From the NCBI GenBank assembly GCA_016709545.1, contig JADJMO010000004.1, forward strand, positions 62,001 through 126,000: a stretch of 64,000 nt of DNA, in the 5' to 3' direction. The notes beneath the pieces are model-generated. The model was given only the letters and a program-made list of their open reading frames with translations. It ran no database searches and had not been told where the DNA came from. This document shows positions 21,003 through 32,313 of this stretch, piece after piece (position 1 is the stretch's first letter; the number at the start of each line of letters is the position of its first letter). The position numbers were made by a program, and so were the translations under genes. This stretch comes from Myxococcales bacterium. GTDB taxonomy: Bacteria > Myxococcota_A > Polyangia > Polyangiales > JADJMO01.

Positions 21003-21956
21003 CTCCTCGACCAGCGTGGCCGCGAGCGCGCGGCAGCGGTCGGGGTCGGGCGGCAGGGCGATCGCGCCGACCACGGCGTGACCACCTCCCCCGTGGGCGC
21101 TGCACATCGCGGCGATGTCGTGCCGACGCGCGATGGGGCACCAGGGGTTGTAGCCGATGGAGATCTTGCAGCGGCGATCGGTGCGCGTGAGCACGACGCT
21201 GTAGGGCAGGTCTGGCGCGTCGGCGTAGGTGGCGAACTTGGCGACCACCTCGATCGGCTGGTCGAGGAGATCGACGTAGACCACGTGGCCGCGGCGCTCC
21301 TCGCGGGCGCGGATGCGGGCGACCTGCGCGGCGTACGCCGCCTCGAGGGGCGCGGCGCGGGCGGCGAGGTCGGCGTCCGCGGCGACCTCACCGAGCGACC
21401 GGGTGGACAGCCGCTGCACCAGATCTGCGAGCAGGCGATCGTCGCCCTGCTGCTCGAGCACCGAGACCAGCTTCATCTTCGGGTCGCTGCGGTCGACCGC
21501 GGCCTCGGCGGTCGGGAACGCCGCGCGGTCGACCATGTCGGCGAAGGCCACGAGCTCGCGGTGCGCGGACAGATCGACCCCGAACCGCGCGCGGGCGACC
21601 CGGTCGATGAGGATGGTGCACGAGCCGGCGTCGCGATCGAAGAAACCGCGGCCCCGCGCCTCGAGCTCGGCGAAGTGATCGCTGTCCGCCTGGGTGGGGA
21701 AGGCCGTGCGGTGGTGATCGAAATACCAGCCGAGCGTATCGACCGCGGTGTAGCGGTAGTCGAGGATCGCGCTGTCCGACGAGCCCACGAACGTGCGCGG
21801 ATCCACGCCGTTCTTGCCCGGATCGTAGGTCTGACCGAAGTAGACGAAGCGCGCCTGCCCGCCGACGACCGCGCGGTGCAGCGCGGTGAACAGCACCGCC
21901 GACGCGCAGCCGTCTAGGCAGTGACCATGGGTGGCGACGACGACGGGGGCGTCCAT
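20991..21956 (-). CDS. DHH-family phosphoesterase
   Basis: 321 residues. DHH phosphoesterases are manganese enzymes cleaving nano-RNA, cyclic dinucleotides or bisphosphates. Metal motifs are present in variant form: THGHCLDGCAS at the N-terminus (in place of the usual DHDxDG), SDSAILDY, FDHHRTAF, FADMVDRA, and the DHHA1-type substrate loop AHGGGGHAVVGA near the C-terminus. The first motif differs from NrnA, so the substrate may differ too. ATG at 21956. No operon partner: the upstream lipoprotein gene is divergent, and the IS-containing palindrome lies downstream. Confidence 0.8.
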   Translation of the reverse strand: MDAPVVVATHGHCLDGCASAVLFTALHRAVVGGQARFVYFGQTYDPGKNGVDPRTFVGSSDSAILDYRYTAVDTLGWYFDHHRTAFPTQADSDHFAELEARGRGFFDRDAGSCTILIDRVARARFGVDLSAHRELVAFADMVDRAAFPTAEAAVDRSDPKMKLVSVLEQQGDDRLLADLVQRLSTRSLGEVAADADLAARAAPLEAAYAAQVARIRAREERRGHVVYVDLLDQPIEVVAKFATYADAPDLPYSVVLTRTDRRCKISIGYNPWCPIARRHDIAAMCSAHGGGGHAVVGAIALPPDPDRCRALAATLVEELNR

Positions 21957-22038
21957 GGGGCCGGGCGAATAGCACGGCTGGCGAGGTGGGGCCCTCCGAG
22001 GTCTCGACAGCGGAGCGCCCGCCGACGATCATCGCGAC

Positions 22039-22653
<615 letters not shown>

Positions 22654-22788
22654 TTCTACCGGCTGAACGGCATTCGGCGCCCGGAGCCCCCGAGGACTGG
22701 CCGGAGCTCGGGTATTCGTTGCATGTCGGGCGACGCCAGCTATCGTCAACCGGCTTTACGGCTGGACTTGGAAGGAAGGGTTTTCGCC

Positions 22789-23547
22789 ATGACGGGTCTT
22801 CGTTGGTGCTTGGGTCTCGCGGCTTCGGTCGGTGTGGTGGGGTGCATCGCCGTGGGCTGTGGTGGCAAGTCGCAAGACGGCCCCGAGCTCCCTCCCGAGG
22901 ACACCGGCGCGGTCGACACGGGCATCGCCGTGATCGAGGCCGGCAAGGACAGCGCCAGCACCGACACCGGCGCCGCCAAGGACAGCGGCGAGCCGGGTTC
23001 GCTCTTCGACGCGACCCTCCCCGACATCGCCTTCGAGGGCGGCAAGACCGTCGGCGGCTGCTACGACTGCACCAAGACCCAGTGCAAGGACGAGCTCACC
23101 AAGTGCGACGCGGAGCCGCGCTGCCGTGGCCTCACGCTCTGCATCCTCGTCGAGTGCGGCGGTAGCACCACCGACACCACCTGCCTCTTCGGCTGCGCGC
23201 TCAAGTACGACGTGTCGAGCCCGACCGATCCGATCGTCAGTCTGGCCCTCGGCGTGGCCAACTGCACGCAGTCCAAGTGCACCGACAAGTGCCCGACCGT
23301 CCCGGATGCGGGCGCGGACGCCAAGGCCGACGTGAAGACCGACGGCGCCTCTGTCGACGGAGACGCGGGCGGTGGCAGCGGTGGTGGCACGCCGGGTCTG
23401 CCGGCCTCGCCGGGTCTCCCGGGTGCGGGCGGCGCCAAGAGCGTCGACCCCAAGGTCATCGAGGTCCTGAGCGGCATGAACGCCTCGTTCGCCGCCACGC
23501 CCGAGGCCACCTCGGGGCTCGTCGACGCCCTGCAGTCGCACAAGTGA
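22789..23547 (+). CDS. Putative lipoprotein with Asp/Thr stalk and Cys-rich domain
   Basis: 252 residues. ATG 22789 is preceded by GAAGGAAGGG at a good ribosome-binding distance, which decides against the upstream ATG at 22723. The signal peptide has two candidate lipobox Cys (VVGC and AVGC). An acidic DTG-rich stalk is followed by a domain with about 13 Cys (GGCYDCTKTQCKDELTKC, CRGLTLCILVEC, CTQSKCTDKC), a layout seen in many myxobacterial secreted proteins. A Gly/Pro-rich segment and a short helix end it. Function unknown. It precedes the histidine kinase pair by only 31 bases and could be co-transcribed with it, perhaps as an external sensor part; this is inference. Confidence 0.75.
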   Translation: MTGLRWCLGLAASVGVVGCIAVGCGGKSQDGPELPPEDTGAVDTGIAVIEAGKDSASTDTGAAKDSGEPGSLFDATLPDIAFEGGKTVGGCYDCTKTQCKDELTKCDAEPRCRGLTLCILVECGGSTTDTTCLFGCALKYDVSSPTDPIVSLALGVANCTQSKCTDKCPTVPDAGADAKADVKTDGASVDGDAGGGSGGGTPGLPASPGLPGAGGAKSVDPKVIEVLSGMNASFAATPEATSGLVDALQSHK

Positions 23548-23578
23548 ACGGTCGCGAGTAGCGAGCGTCGGTGACGGC

Positions 23579-25135
23579 GTGCGCCTCGACTCCGGCTTTC
23601 CTCCAGCGGGGAGTTGGCCACCGCCCAGCGGGCGTTCGTCCGTCGATCTGATCGAGCGGCGGCGAACGCTCCCGCTCGTGCCACCGGCGCCGATCGCGGT
23701 CATCGCGTTCGCGCTGTTGGTCACCGTCGTCTTCGCGGTGCTGGGCCTCCGCCAGATCTACCGCCAGGCCGAGACCGGCACCGCCGAGAAGGCCGAGCTG
23801 CTCGCCACCACCGTCGCCGCGCGGCTCCTCGGCCTCGGCGAGGCGTCGCGCCACGACCTCGTCGAGCGCGCCGCGCGCCGGGGCGCGTCGGCGATCTGGG
23901 TGCTCGACGGGAAGGGCAAGGTCGTGGAAGAGGCGAGCGGCACGCAGTGGCCGCTCGATCTCCCCTCCCCGCACACCCTCAAGGAGGGCACCGGGGCGGT
24001 GCTCACCACCAAGGCGACGCTGCGGTTCGTGGTGCGACCCGTCGAGTACGAGGGGCCCACGGGCAAGGCGCCGGCCGCCGATCTCGAGCGGCTCTCGGTG
24101 GTCGTCGCGACCGAGGTGCCCGAGTCGCCCGAGGGGATCCGCGATTTCCTCGTGGCCCTCGCCACCCTCGCCACCCTCCTGACCGGCGTGGCCGCGGCGG
24201 TGGCGTTCGCGGTCGCGCGCGACGTCCGCGTCGACGTCGAGGACCTCAACCTGCGCATCCGCGAGATCGCGGGGCGCGGGCGCGACACCACCGACCGCGC
24301 GCAGGACACGGTGCCCGTGCAGGCGCTCGACGAGGTCGGCGAGCTCGCGACCGCGTTCAACGGCCTGGTCGAGCGCTTCGCCACCGCCGAGAAGACCTAC
24401 GCCGACGCCCTCGCGCGCATCGAGGAGATCGACCGCGAGCGCGCGAACTTCCTCGCCACGGTGAGCCACGAGCTGCGCTCGCCGTTGAACGCCATCCTCG
24501 GGTTCGCCGACGTCCTCCTCGGCGAGGTGGACGGGCCGCTCGAGGGCGAGTCCCGCGAAGAGGTGGCGATCATCAAGCAGTCGGGGCTCCACCTGCTCGG
24601 GCTCATCAACGACATCCTCGAGCTCTCGGCGATCGCCTCGGGTCAGCTGCAGCTGCAGCGGAGCCGCGTCGACCTGCGCAAGATCGCCGAAGACGTCGTG
24701 CGCGAGGCGATGGGCCAGCTCGGCGACAAGCGCGTCGAGCTGCGCATCGAGTCGACGAGCCCCACCTGCGAGGCCGACGCCGATCCGCGCCGCGTGCGCC
24801 AGATCCTGCAGAACCTCGTGGGCAACGCGGTGAAGTTCACCCCCTCCGGCGAGGTCATCGTGTCGCTCACCAGCGACGCGCACTACGCGACCCTGCGCGT
24901 GCGGGACACCGGCCCGGGCGTGCCGCTGCGCGAGCGCGAGGCCATCTTCGCGGAGTATCGGCAGGCCGGCGACGTGCGGTCGCGTCGCCGCGGCACGGGG
25001 CTCGGCCTGCCGATCGCGCGACGCCTCGCCATGATGCACGGTGGCACCGTGCGGCTCGAGAGCGAGCCGCGGGAGCGGGGCTCCACGTTCGTGCTGCGGC
25101 TGCCGGTGCGGGCGCGGGGAGGGCTCGACGCGTGA
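23579..25135 (+). CDS. Membrane histidine kinase (HAMP-HisKA-HATPase)
   Basis: 518 residues. One membrane helix near residues 37-57, a periplasmic sensor region (60-190), a second helix (about 195-215), HAMP linker (DEVGELATAFNGLVERF), HisKA dimerisation domain with phosphorylation motif ATVSHELRSPLNAIL, and HATPase with N box NLVGNAVKF, G1 RDTGPGVP and G2 GTGLGLPIARR. GTG start at 23579. No receiver domain and no adjacent response regulator. Its stop overlaps the next kinase start (GTGA), so the two kinases are translated together and may form mixed dimers or act on a common distant regulator. Confidence 0.92.
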   Translation: MRLDSGFPPAGSWPPPSGRSSVDLIERRRTLPLVPPAPIAVIAFALLVTVVFAVLGLRQIYRQAETGTAEKAELLATTVAARLLGLGEASRHDLVERAARRGASAIWVLDGKGKVVEEASGTQWPLDLPSPHTLKEGTGAVLTTKATLRFVVRPVEYEGPTGKAPAADLERLSVVVATEVPESPEGIRDFLVALATLATLLTGVAAAVAFAVARDVRVDVEDLNLRIREIAGRGRDTTDRAQDTVPVQALDEVGELATAFNGLVERFATAEKTYADALARIEEIDRERANFLATVSHELRSPLNAILGFADVLLGEVDGPLEGESREEVAIIKQSGLHLLGLINDILELSAIASGQLQLQRSRVDLRKIAEDVVREAMGQLGDKRVELRIESTSPTCEADADPRRVRQILQNLVGNAVKFTPSGEVIVSLTSDAHYATLRVRDTGPGVPLREREAIFAEYRQAGDVRSRRRGTGLGLPIARRLAMMHGGTVRLESEPRERGSTFVLRLPVRARGGLDA

Positions 25136-27243
25136 GCTCGCTCGGACTCCGGCTCCAGCTCGCGGCGTTCGCGGCCCTCGTCGCGGCGTTCGTGCTGCGC
25201 ACGCTGCTCGCGCCGGGCGTGCTCCTCCTCGAGCCCGGCATCGCCTCGGCGGCGCTCCTCTCGAGCGCCTGGGTGTACCCGACGGTGCTCGCGCTCGCGG
25301 TGGCGGTCACGTTCCTGCGCGTTCGCACGCTGCGCCCCGCGCTGTCGCTCCTCGAGCAGGGCGAGCTCTCGTCGATCGACGTCTCGATCGTGCGTCAGCT
25401 GCACGCGCTCCCGATCACCTGGACGATCCAGATCGCGGCCCTCGGCACCGGCGTCGTGGCGGCGACGCTGCTCCCGGCCACGCGGCCGCCCTCGATCGAC
25501 CTGCCCACCCAGGTGTCGTTCGTGATGCTCACCGTGACGATGATCGCGGCAGTCTCGCTGCCGCTGTACGTCGTGGCGCGCGCGGTCGTGGCCTCGGCCA
25601 TCGAGGCGATGCCCTGGCGGCTCATCGAGGAGTCGATGCGCGTCGAGGACGAGACCCTCACCCTCGAGGCCCGGTTCGCCGGACGCAAGGACTCGCTCGC
25701 GCGCGCGCTCCGGAGGCCGCCGAGCCGGGTCACCGCCCGCCTGACCGGCGCCGTCGCGATCTCGGTGGCCATCGTGGCGTCCGGAGCCACGCTGCTCGTC
25801 GACGCACACGTGCGCGCGCGCGAAGCCCGCGACCGCCGCGACGACGCCTACGCGCTCGTGCGGGGCGTGCTCGAGCCGGTCGGCGCGGCGGGCGAGGCGG
25901 GGCGCGAGCTCGCCCTTCGCGCCGCCGAGGCGCACGGCTTCAACGTGACCGTGCGGCCGCTCTCGGCCGCGAGCCTCGAGGAGACCCCGGCCGACACCGA
26001 GGGCGGCCAGCGGCTGCTCCGGGTGCGCATCGAGGACGGCGAGGCCGTCGTGCGCTTCCGCCCCACCCTGGGCGGATCGCCCGTGGAGCTCTACGTGTTC
26101 GCGGCGGCGCTCGTCGTGCTCGTGGCGGCGATCGTCGGGCGCTCGCTCGGCGGGGCGGTCGCCACCGACCTCGGCTCGGCGAGCCGCGAGGTGCGGCTGC
26201 TCGGCACGCGCGACGTGGTGCGGGGGGCGACGCGCGTCGCGGGCCCGGCGCGGTTCGACGAGGTCGCCGATCTGGCGCTCGGCATCGAGGCCGTCGCGGA
26301 GCGCTTCCGCGAGTTCGCCCAGGGTCGCGAGCGCATGATCGAGGCGCGCGAGAGCGCCCAGCGCATGCGTGACCTGTTCCTGGCCTCGATGTCGCACGAC
26401 CTGCGGAGCCCGCTCAACGGCATCCTCGGCTTCGTCGCACTGATCGCCAAGAACGAGCTCAGCGGCGGCCAGCAGGAGTCGCTCAAGATCATCGATCGAC
26501 GCGGGCGGGAGCTGCTCGAGCTCATCGAGAACATCCTCGACGCGGCCAAGCTCGAGGCGGGCAAGCTCGAGCTCTCGCGCGAGTGGATCGCCCCCGCGGA
26601 GATCGCCGAGGCCGCGGTGCGGCGGGGCCGCGAGCTCGCCGCCGAGAAGGGCGACAGCGTCGACGTCATCGGGGAGCTGCAGCCCGGCCTGCCCCTCGTG
26701 CTCGTCGACGGACACCGCCTCGCGCAGGCGGTGCAGAACCTGGTCGCCAACGCGGTGAAGTTCTGCGACCGCGGGGTGGTCCGGGTCCGCATCTCGCACC
26801 AGGCGCGAGAGGGCAGCCTGAACCGGGCGCCCCGCGCGCAGGACAGCACCACCGAGGGCATCCGCATCGAGGTCGAGGACCAGGGCCGCGGAATCCCGGA
26901 GAAGGAGCTCGCCCAGATCTTCGACGCCTTCCGCCAGCCAATCCGATCGCGGCGCCACGGCGGCCTCGGGCTCGGCCTGTCGATCACCCGCGCGCTCGTC
27001 GAGCTCCACGGGGGCACGCTCGACGTGGAGTCGTCTCCCGCGCACGGCAGCGTGTTCACCTTGTTCGTGCCGAGCCAGCGGCCGCCGCTCGATCTCGAGC
27101 CGCCTCCCTCGAGCGTGCGCACGAGCAGCCTCGGGCGTCCGACCCCGGCACCGGGCCTGATCACGCCTCCACCGCCTTCCGTGCACGAGGATCCGACCGT
27201 CCAGATGCCTGCGCTCGAGGTCCCGCCGGAGTCCGAGCGGTAA
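25132..27243 (+). CDS. Membrane histidine kinase with long multi-helix input region
   Basis: 703 residues from GTG 25132, overlapping the previous stop. The N-terminus has about five membrane helices in two groups (10-140 and near 205-225), an extracytoplasmic part, another helix (about 322-345), a HAMP-like linker, HisKA motif ASMSHDLRSPLNGILGF, and HATPase with NLVANAVKF, DQGRGIPEKE and GGLGLGLSITRAL. The C-terminal 50 residues are Pro/Ser-rich with DPTVQMPALEVP, possibly a target of Ser/Thr kinases or FHA domains (inference). The next gene downstream, 101 bases away, is a Ser/Thr kinase. Confidence 0.9.
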   Translation: MSSLGLRLQLAAFAALVAAFVLRTLLAPGVLLLEPGIASAALLSSAWVYPTVLALAVAVTFLRVRTLRPALSLLEQGELSSIDVSIVRQLHALPITWTIQIAALGTGVVAATLLPATRPPSIDLPTQVSFVMLTVTMIAAVSLPLYVVARAVVASAIEAMPWRLIEESMRVEDETLTLEARFAGRKDSLARALRRPPSRVTARLTGAVAISVAIVASGATLLVDAHVRAREARDRRDDAYALVRGVLEPVGAAGEAGRELALRAAEAHGFNVTVRPLSAASLEETPADTEGGQRLLRVRIEDGEAVVRFRPTLGGSPVELYVFAAALVVLVAAIVGRSLGGAVATDLGSASREVRLLGTRDVVRGATRVAGPARFDEVADLALGIEAVAERFREFAQGRERMIEARESAQRMRDLFLASMSHDLRSPLNGILGFVALIAKNELSGGQQESLKIIDRRGRELLELIENILDAAKLEAGKLELSREWIAPAEIAEAAVRRGRELAAEKGDSVDVIGELQPGLPLVLVDGHRLAQAVQNLVANAVKFCDRGVVRVRISHQAREGSLNRAPRAQDSTTEGIRIEVEDQGRGIPEKELAQIFDAFRQPIRSRRHGGLGLGLSITRALVELHGGTLDVESSPAHGSVFTLFVPSQRPPLDLEPPPSSVRTSSLGRPTPAPGLITPPPPSVHEDPTVQMPALEVPPESER

Positions 27244-27344
27244 AACCGGCGACCCTGTCCGGACGACACCGATCACATGTGCGTTGCCCGGTTACCGTGA
27301 GGCGCGTAGGTTTACGTCGACCCTGGAAAGGGGTCGTGGGGTCC

Positions 27345-29176
<1,832 letters not shown>

Positions 29177-29189
<13 letters not shown>

Positions 29190-30151
29190 ACGGAGCGAGC
29201 CGACTCACCGCGGGGCTGGTCGTGATCGCGTTGCTCGCAACGTACACGCCGTCGCTCCGCGCCGCGCCCGAGGCCGCGCCGTCGGCCTCCGCGATGGCCG
29301 AGGCGAAGATGCGCTACGACCGCGGCCTCAAGCTCTACGACGAGGGCAACTACGACGCCGCGCGGGTCGAGATGCAGCGCGCCTACGAGCTCGCGCCCAC
29401 CTACCGCATCCTCTACAACCTCGGCCTCGTCCACCGGCAGCTGAACGACTACGCCGCGTCGCTCAAGGCGTTCCAGCAGTACCTCGTGGAGGGCGGCAAG
29501 AAGGTCGACGCCAAGCGCCGCGCCGAGGTGGAGAAGTACCTCGTGGACCTCAAGTCGCACGTCGCGATGCTCACCATCGAGGTGGACAAGCCCGGCGCCG
29601 AGGTCTCGATCGACGAAGCGGCGATCGGCACCGCGCCGCTCGGCGAGCCAGTCATGGTCAACGCGGGCAAGCGCCGGATCTCGGCACGCCTGCCCGGTCG
29701 CCCGCCCGAGACCAAGGTCGTCACAGTGGCGGGCGGCGACGCGGTCACGGTGAAGCTCGAGCTCGGAGAGCCGACCCCCGACAAGCCGCCGCCGCTCCCA
29801 CCCCCACCACCCAAGCCCGTCGTGTCGAACACCCCCGTCTACGTGGCGTGGGGAGCGACCGGCGTGCTCGCGCTCGGGGCCGGCGTCAGCGCAGGCTTCC
29901 TCTTCTTCGCCTCGCGCGACCTCCGCGCCCTCAAGGCCGAGCCCTCGCCTTCGCGCGTCGACCTCGAGCCGGCCGCGAGCAAGGCCAAGACCTGGGCGCT
30001 GGTGACCGACATCTTCCTCGCGAGCACCCTCGTCGCCGGCGGCGTCGCCACCTACCTCACGTTCAGGAGCCCGACCAAGGAGGGCCCGAAGGCCGGCGGC
30101 GTGGAGCTCGGGGTCGGCCTCGGGTTCGTCACGCTGAGCGGAGGCTTCTGA
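29177..30151 (+). CDS. Exported TPR and PEGA-domain membrane protein
   Basis: 324 residues. N-terminal signal or anchor helix (about 10-28), tetratricopeptide-like helices (about 40-112: RYDRGLKLYDEGNYDAARVE, YNLGLVHRQLNDYAASLKAF), PEGA domain (about 125-195, LTIEVDKPGAEVSIDEAAIG), a Pro-rich stretch, and two membrane helices (about 216-238 and 275-295). This arrangement commonly follows Ser/Thr kinases in myxobacteria, and the 13-base overlap with the kinase gene supports a shared function, perhaps as an envelope scaffold or substrate. Its 3' end overlaps the convergent diguanylate cyclase gene by 23 bases. Confidence 0.85.
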
Positions 30152-31379
30152 CGGCATCGCTCGCGCCCTCGAGGTCGTCTTCCACGGCCGCGGTCTCGAC
30201 GAGCCGCAGGGTCGACGACGAGGCGGCGGAGTCGAGGTCGCTCTCGGGCTCGAACGCCTCGACCGCCTGTCCGGGCAGCACGCCGACGACGCGATCGCGA
30301 CCGGCGCGCTTGGCACGGTAGAGGGCCGAGTCCGCGAGCGAGAGCGCCTGCTCCCAGCGGAGATCGCCGAACGGGAACACGGTCCACCCGATCGAGCAGG
30401 TGCGATTCAACGGCCCACCCGCGACCGCGAACGGGTGCTCGGCGACGCGACGACGGATGCGCTCCGCGAGCAGCGCGCCGGTCTCGGCGGCGTCCTTGGC
30501 GTCGGCTCGCGCGACGACGACGAACTCTTCCCCGCCCCAGCGCACCACCACGTCTTCTGCGCGCACCGTGCGGGCGAGCACGCCGGCGATCTCCTCGAGC
30601 ACGCGGTCTCCCGCCTCGTGCCCGCGCTCGTCGTTCACCTGCTTGAAGTGATCGACGTCGAGCATCATGAGGACGAGCGGCCGACTCGGGTCTCGGCGCA
30701 CGCGCGGCGCCTCGAGGGTCATCAGCTCGGTCAGGAAGCGACGGTTGCGCACCCCGGTGAGCGCGTCGCGCAAGGCCATGTCGGCGATCTCGAGGCGGAG
30801 GCGGACGTTGTCGGTGCGGGTCTTGTGCTCCTTGAGCACCATGAGCGCGAGCACGGTGGCGAACAGCACGATCATGAGCGGCAGGGTGCGCAGCTCCGGG
30901 CGAGACAGCAGCGCGAACACCGCCATGGGCAGCAGCGTCGGCAGCATGTAGGCGAGGTAGAGCACGGGGCTCGAGCCGAGCGAGAGCAGCGCGACCGCCG
31001 CGGTGCCCGCCTGGCAGATCGCGAATAGGGCGAACTGGGTCGGGTCGAGGTGGCGCAGCGAAACCAGCTGGATGCCGAGCAGGCCGCAGGCGGCCGCGGT
31101 GGACCCGAGCCCGAACAGCGCGTGCCGCACGCGCACCGACGCGAACGGGCCCCGGCGGCGGCGGCCGAGCAGCGTGAGGACGACGCGGGCCGCGATGACG
31201 CAGTACACGGCGAAGAACGCGCGCTGGATCTCGGGCCGAGCCTCGTAGATCGGCCCGAGCACGCTGCGCAGCAGGAGGAGCACGAGCAGCAGCGCGGGCT
31301 GCGAGAGGATGGACCTCTCGTAGAGCTCGTCGACCATCGTCTGCTCGACGGCCGCTTCGATGTCCCGCTCCCCCGCCAC
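30129..31379 (-). CDS. Membrane diguanylate cyclase (GGDEF)
   Basis: 416 residues. About five or six hydrophobic helices (25-190) lead to a GGDEF domain (about 205-365) that makes c-di-GMP. The active-site loop reads WGGEEFVVV, an active GGEEF variant. RAED lies five residues before it and fits the RxxD inhibitory site, so product feedback is likely. ALRDALTGVRNRRFL and LDVDHFKQVND are also typical. A 50-residue acidic tail follows. GTG start at 31379; an ATG 14 codons later (31337) is possible. Convergent overlap of 23 bases with the TPR/PEGA gene. Confidence 0.93.
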   Translation of the reverse strand: MAGERDIEAAVEQTMVDELYERSILSQPALLLVLLLLRSVLGPIYEARPEIQRAFFAVYCVIAARVVLTLLGRRRRGPFASVRVRHALFGLGSTAAACGLLGIQLVSLRHLDPTQFALFAICQAGTAAVALLSLGSSPVLYLAYMLPTLLPMAVFALLSRPELRTLPLMIVLFATVLALMVLKEHKTRTDNVRLRLEIADMALRDALTGVRNRRFLTELMTLEAPRVRRDPSRPLVLMMLDVDHFKQVNDERGHEAGDRVLEEIAGVLARTVRAEDVVVRWGGEEFVVVARADAKDAAETGALLAERIRRRVAEHPFAVAGGPLNRTCSIGWTVFPFGDLRWEQALSLADSALYRAKRAGRDRVVGVLPGQAVEAFEPESDLDSAASSSTLRLVETAAVEDDLEGASDAVRSLRSA

Positions 31380-31413
31380 TGTCCTTCGACGGTATCAGGC
31401 CAGCGCGTGTTCG

Positions 31414-32313
31414 CTAGTCGATCCCGCCCGCGGCGAGGCGACGGACGACCGGGGCGAGGGCCTCGTCGCTCTGGGCGCGGGCGTAGCTCGCGCGCGCGCG
31501 TCGACAGCCTTCACGCAGTGCGGCAACCAGCGCCTCGAGCCGGTGGGCATAGGCCGCGCGGGCCTCGGCATCGAACGTGACGTCGACGGTGCCACCGGTC
31601 TCGGCGTCGACCAGCTCGAGGTCGGAGTCCCAGGGTGGGTCGATGTCGTCCGGGGCGAGCACCTGGATCAACCGCACGTCGTGACCCGAGGCCTTCGCGC
31701 GGACGAGGGCCCGGGGCCAGGCGTCGATGTCGCCGCGCGGGGCGAGTGCGTCGGTGATGACCACGAGCACGCCCGAGCGGCCGCAGCGCCGGAGCAGCTC
31801 GCCCATCGTGGCGTCGGGCATGGGCGACTCCTCGCCCGGTGGGTCGGCGTCGAAGCGACCGAGCAGCGCGTGCAGCGCCCCGAACTGCCCGCGGCCCCGC
31901 TTGGCCGGGGACAGATCGACGCCGCGCCGCGACAGGGAGGCCACCTGCGCGCGCTCGCCGTCGGAGAGGGCGAGGTAGGCGACCGCGGCCGCGATCTTGA
32001 GCGCGAGCGGCAGCTTGGGCGGCTCGCCGATCCCCATCGAGCCCGTGACGTCGACCGCGATGCGCACGGCCGCCTCTTCTTCGGCGCGGTAGCGCTTGAT
32101 GACGGTCTGGTCGCTGCGGGCGAGGACGTTCCAGTCGAGGCGGCGCAGGTCGTCGCCAGGGGCGTAGGGACGGTGGTCGACGAACTCGGGCGACTGCCCA
32201 CGCCGGCGCGAGGCCTGGGCCCCCTGCGCGTCGGTGGCGGTGCGGAAGGCGAGGTGACGACGCAGTCGATCGAGCTCCGCGAGCTCTCCTGCGGTGAGCA
32301 GGTCGTCGGTCAT
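31414..32313 (-). CDS. DUF58 / von Willebrand A-like protein
   Basis: 299 residues. Has the DUF58 signature (FVDHRPYAPGDDLRRLDWNVLARSD) at residues 45-70, followed by a von Willebrand A-like domain with the metal-site sequence AVDVTGSMG. DUF58 proteins usually work beside MoxR AAA+ ATPases as chaperone-like assembly factors. No MoxR gene is in view here, and the gene instead ends an operon with an ABC-2 transporter. The ATG overlaps the permease stop (ATGA). It is the ninth and last gene of the operon starting at 39872. Confidence 0.88.
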   Translation of the reverse strand: MTDDLLTAGELAELDRLRRHLAFRTATDAQGAQASRRRGQSPEFVDHRPYAPGDDLRRLDWNVLARSDQTVIKRYRAEEEAAVRIAVDVTGSMGIGEPPKLPLALKIAAAVAYLALSDGERAQVASLSRRGVDLSPAKRGRGQFGALHALLGRFDADPPGEESPMPDATMGELLRRCGRSGVLVVITDALAPRGDIDAWPRALVRAKASGHDVRLIQVLAPDDIDPPWDSDLELVDAETGGTVDVTFDAEARAAYAHRLEALVAALREGCRRARASYARAQSDEALAPVVRRLAAGGID

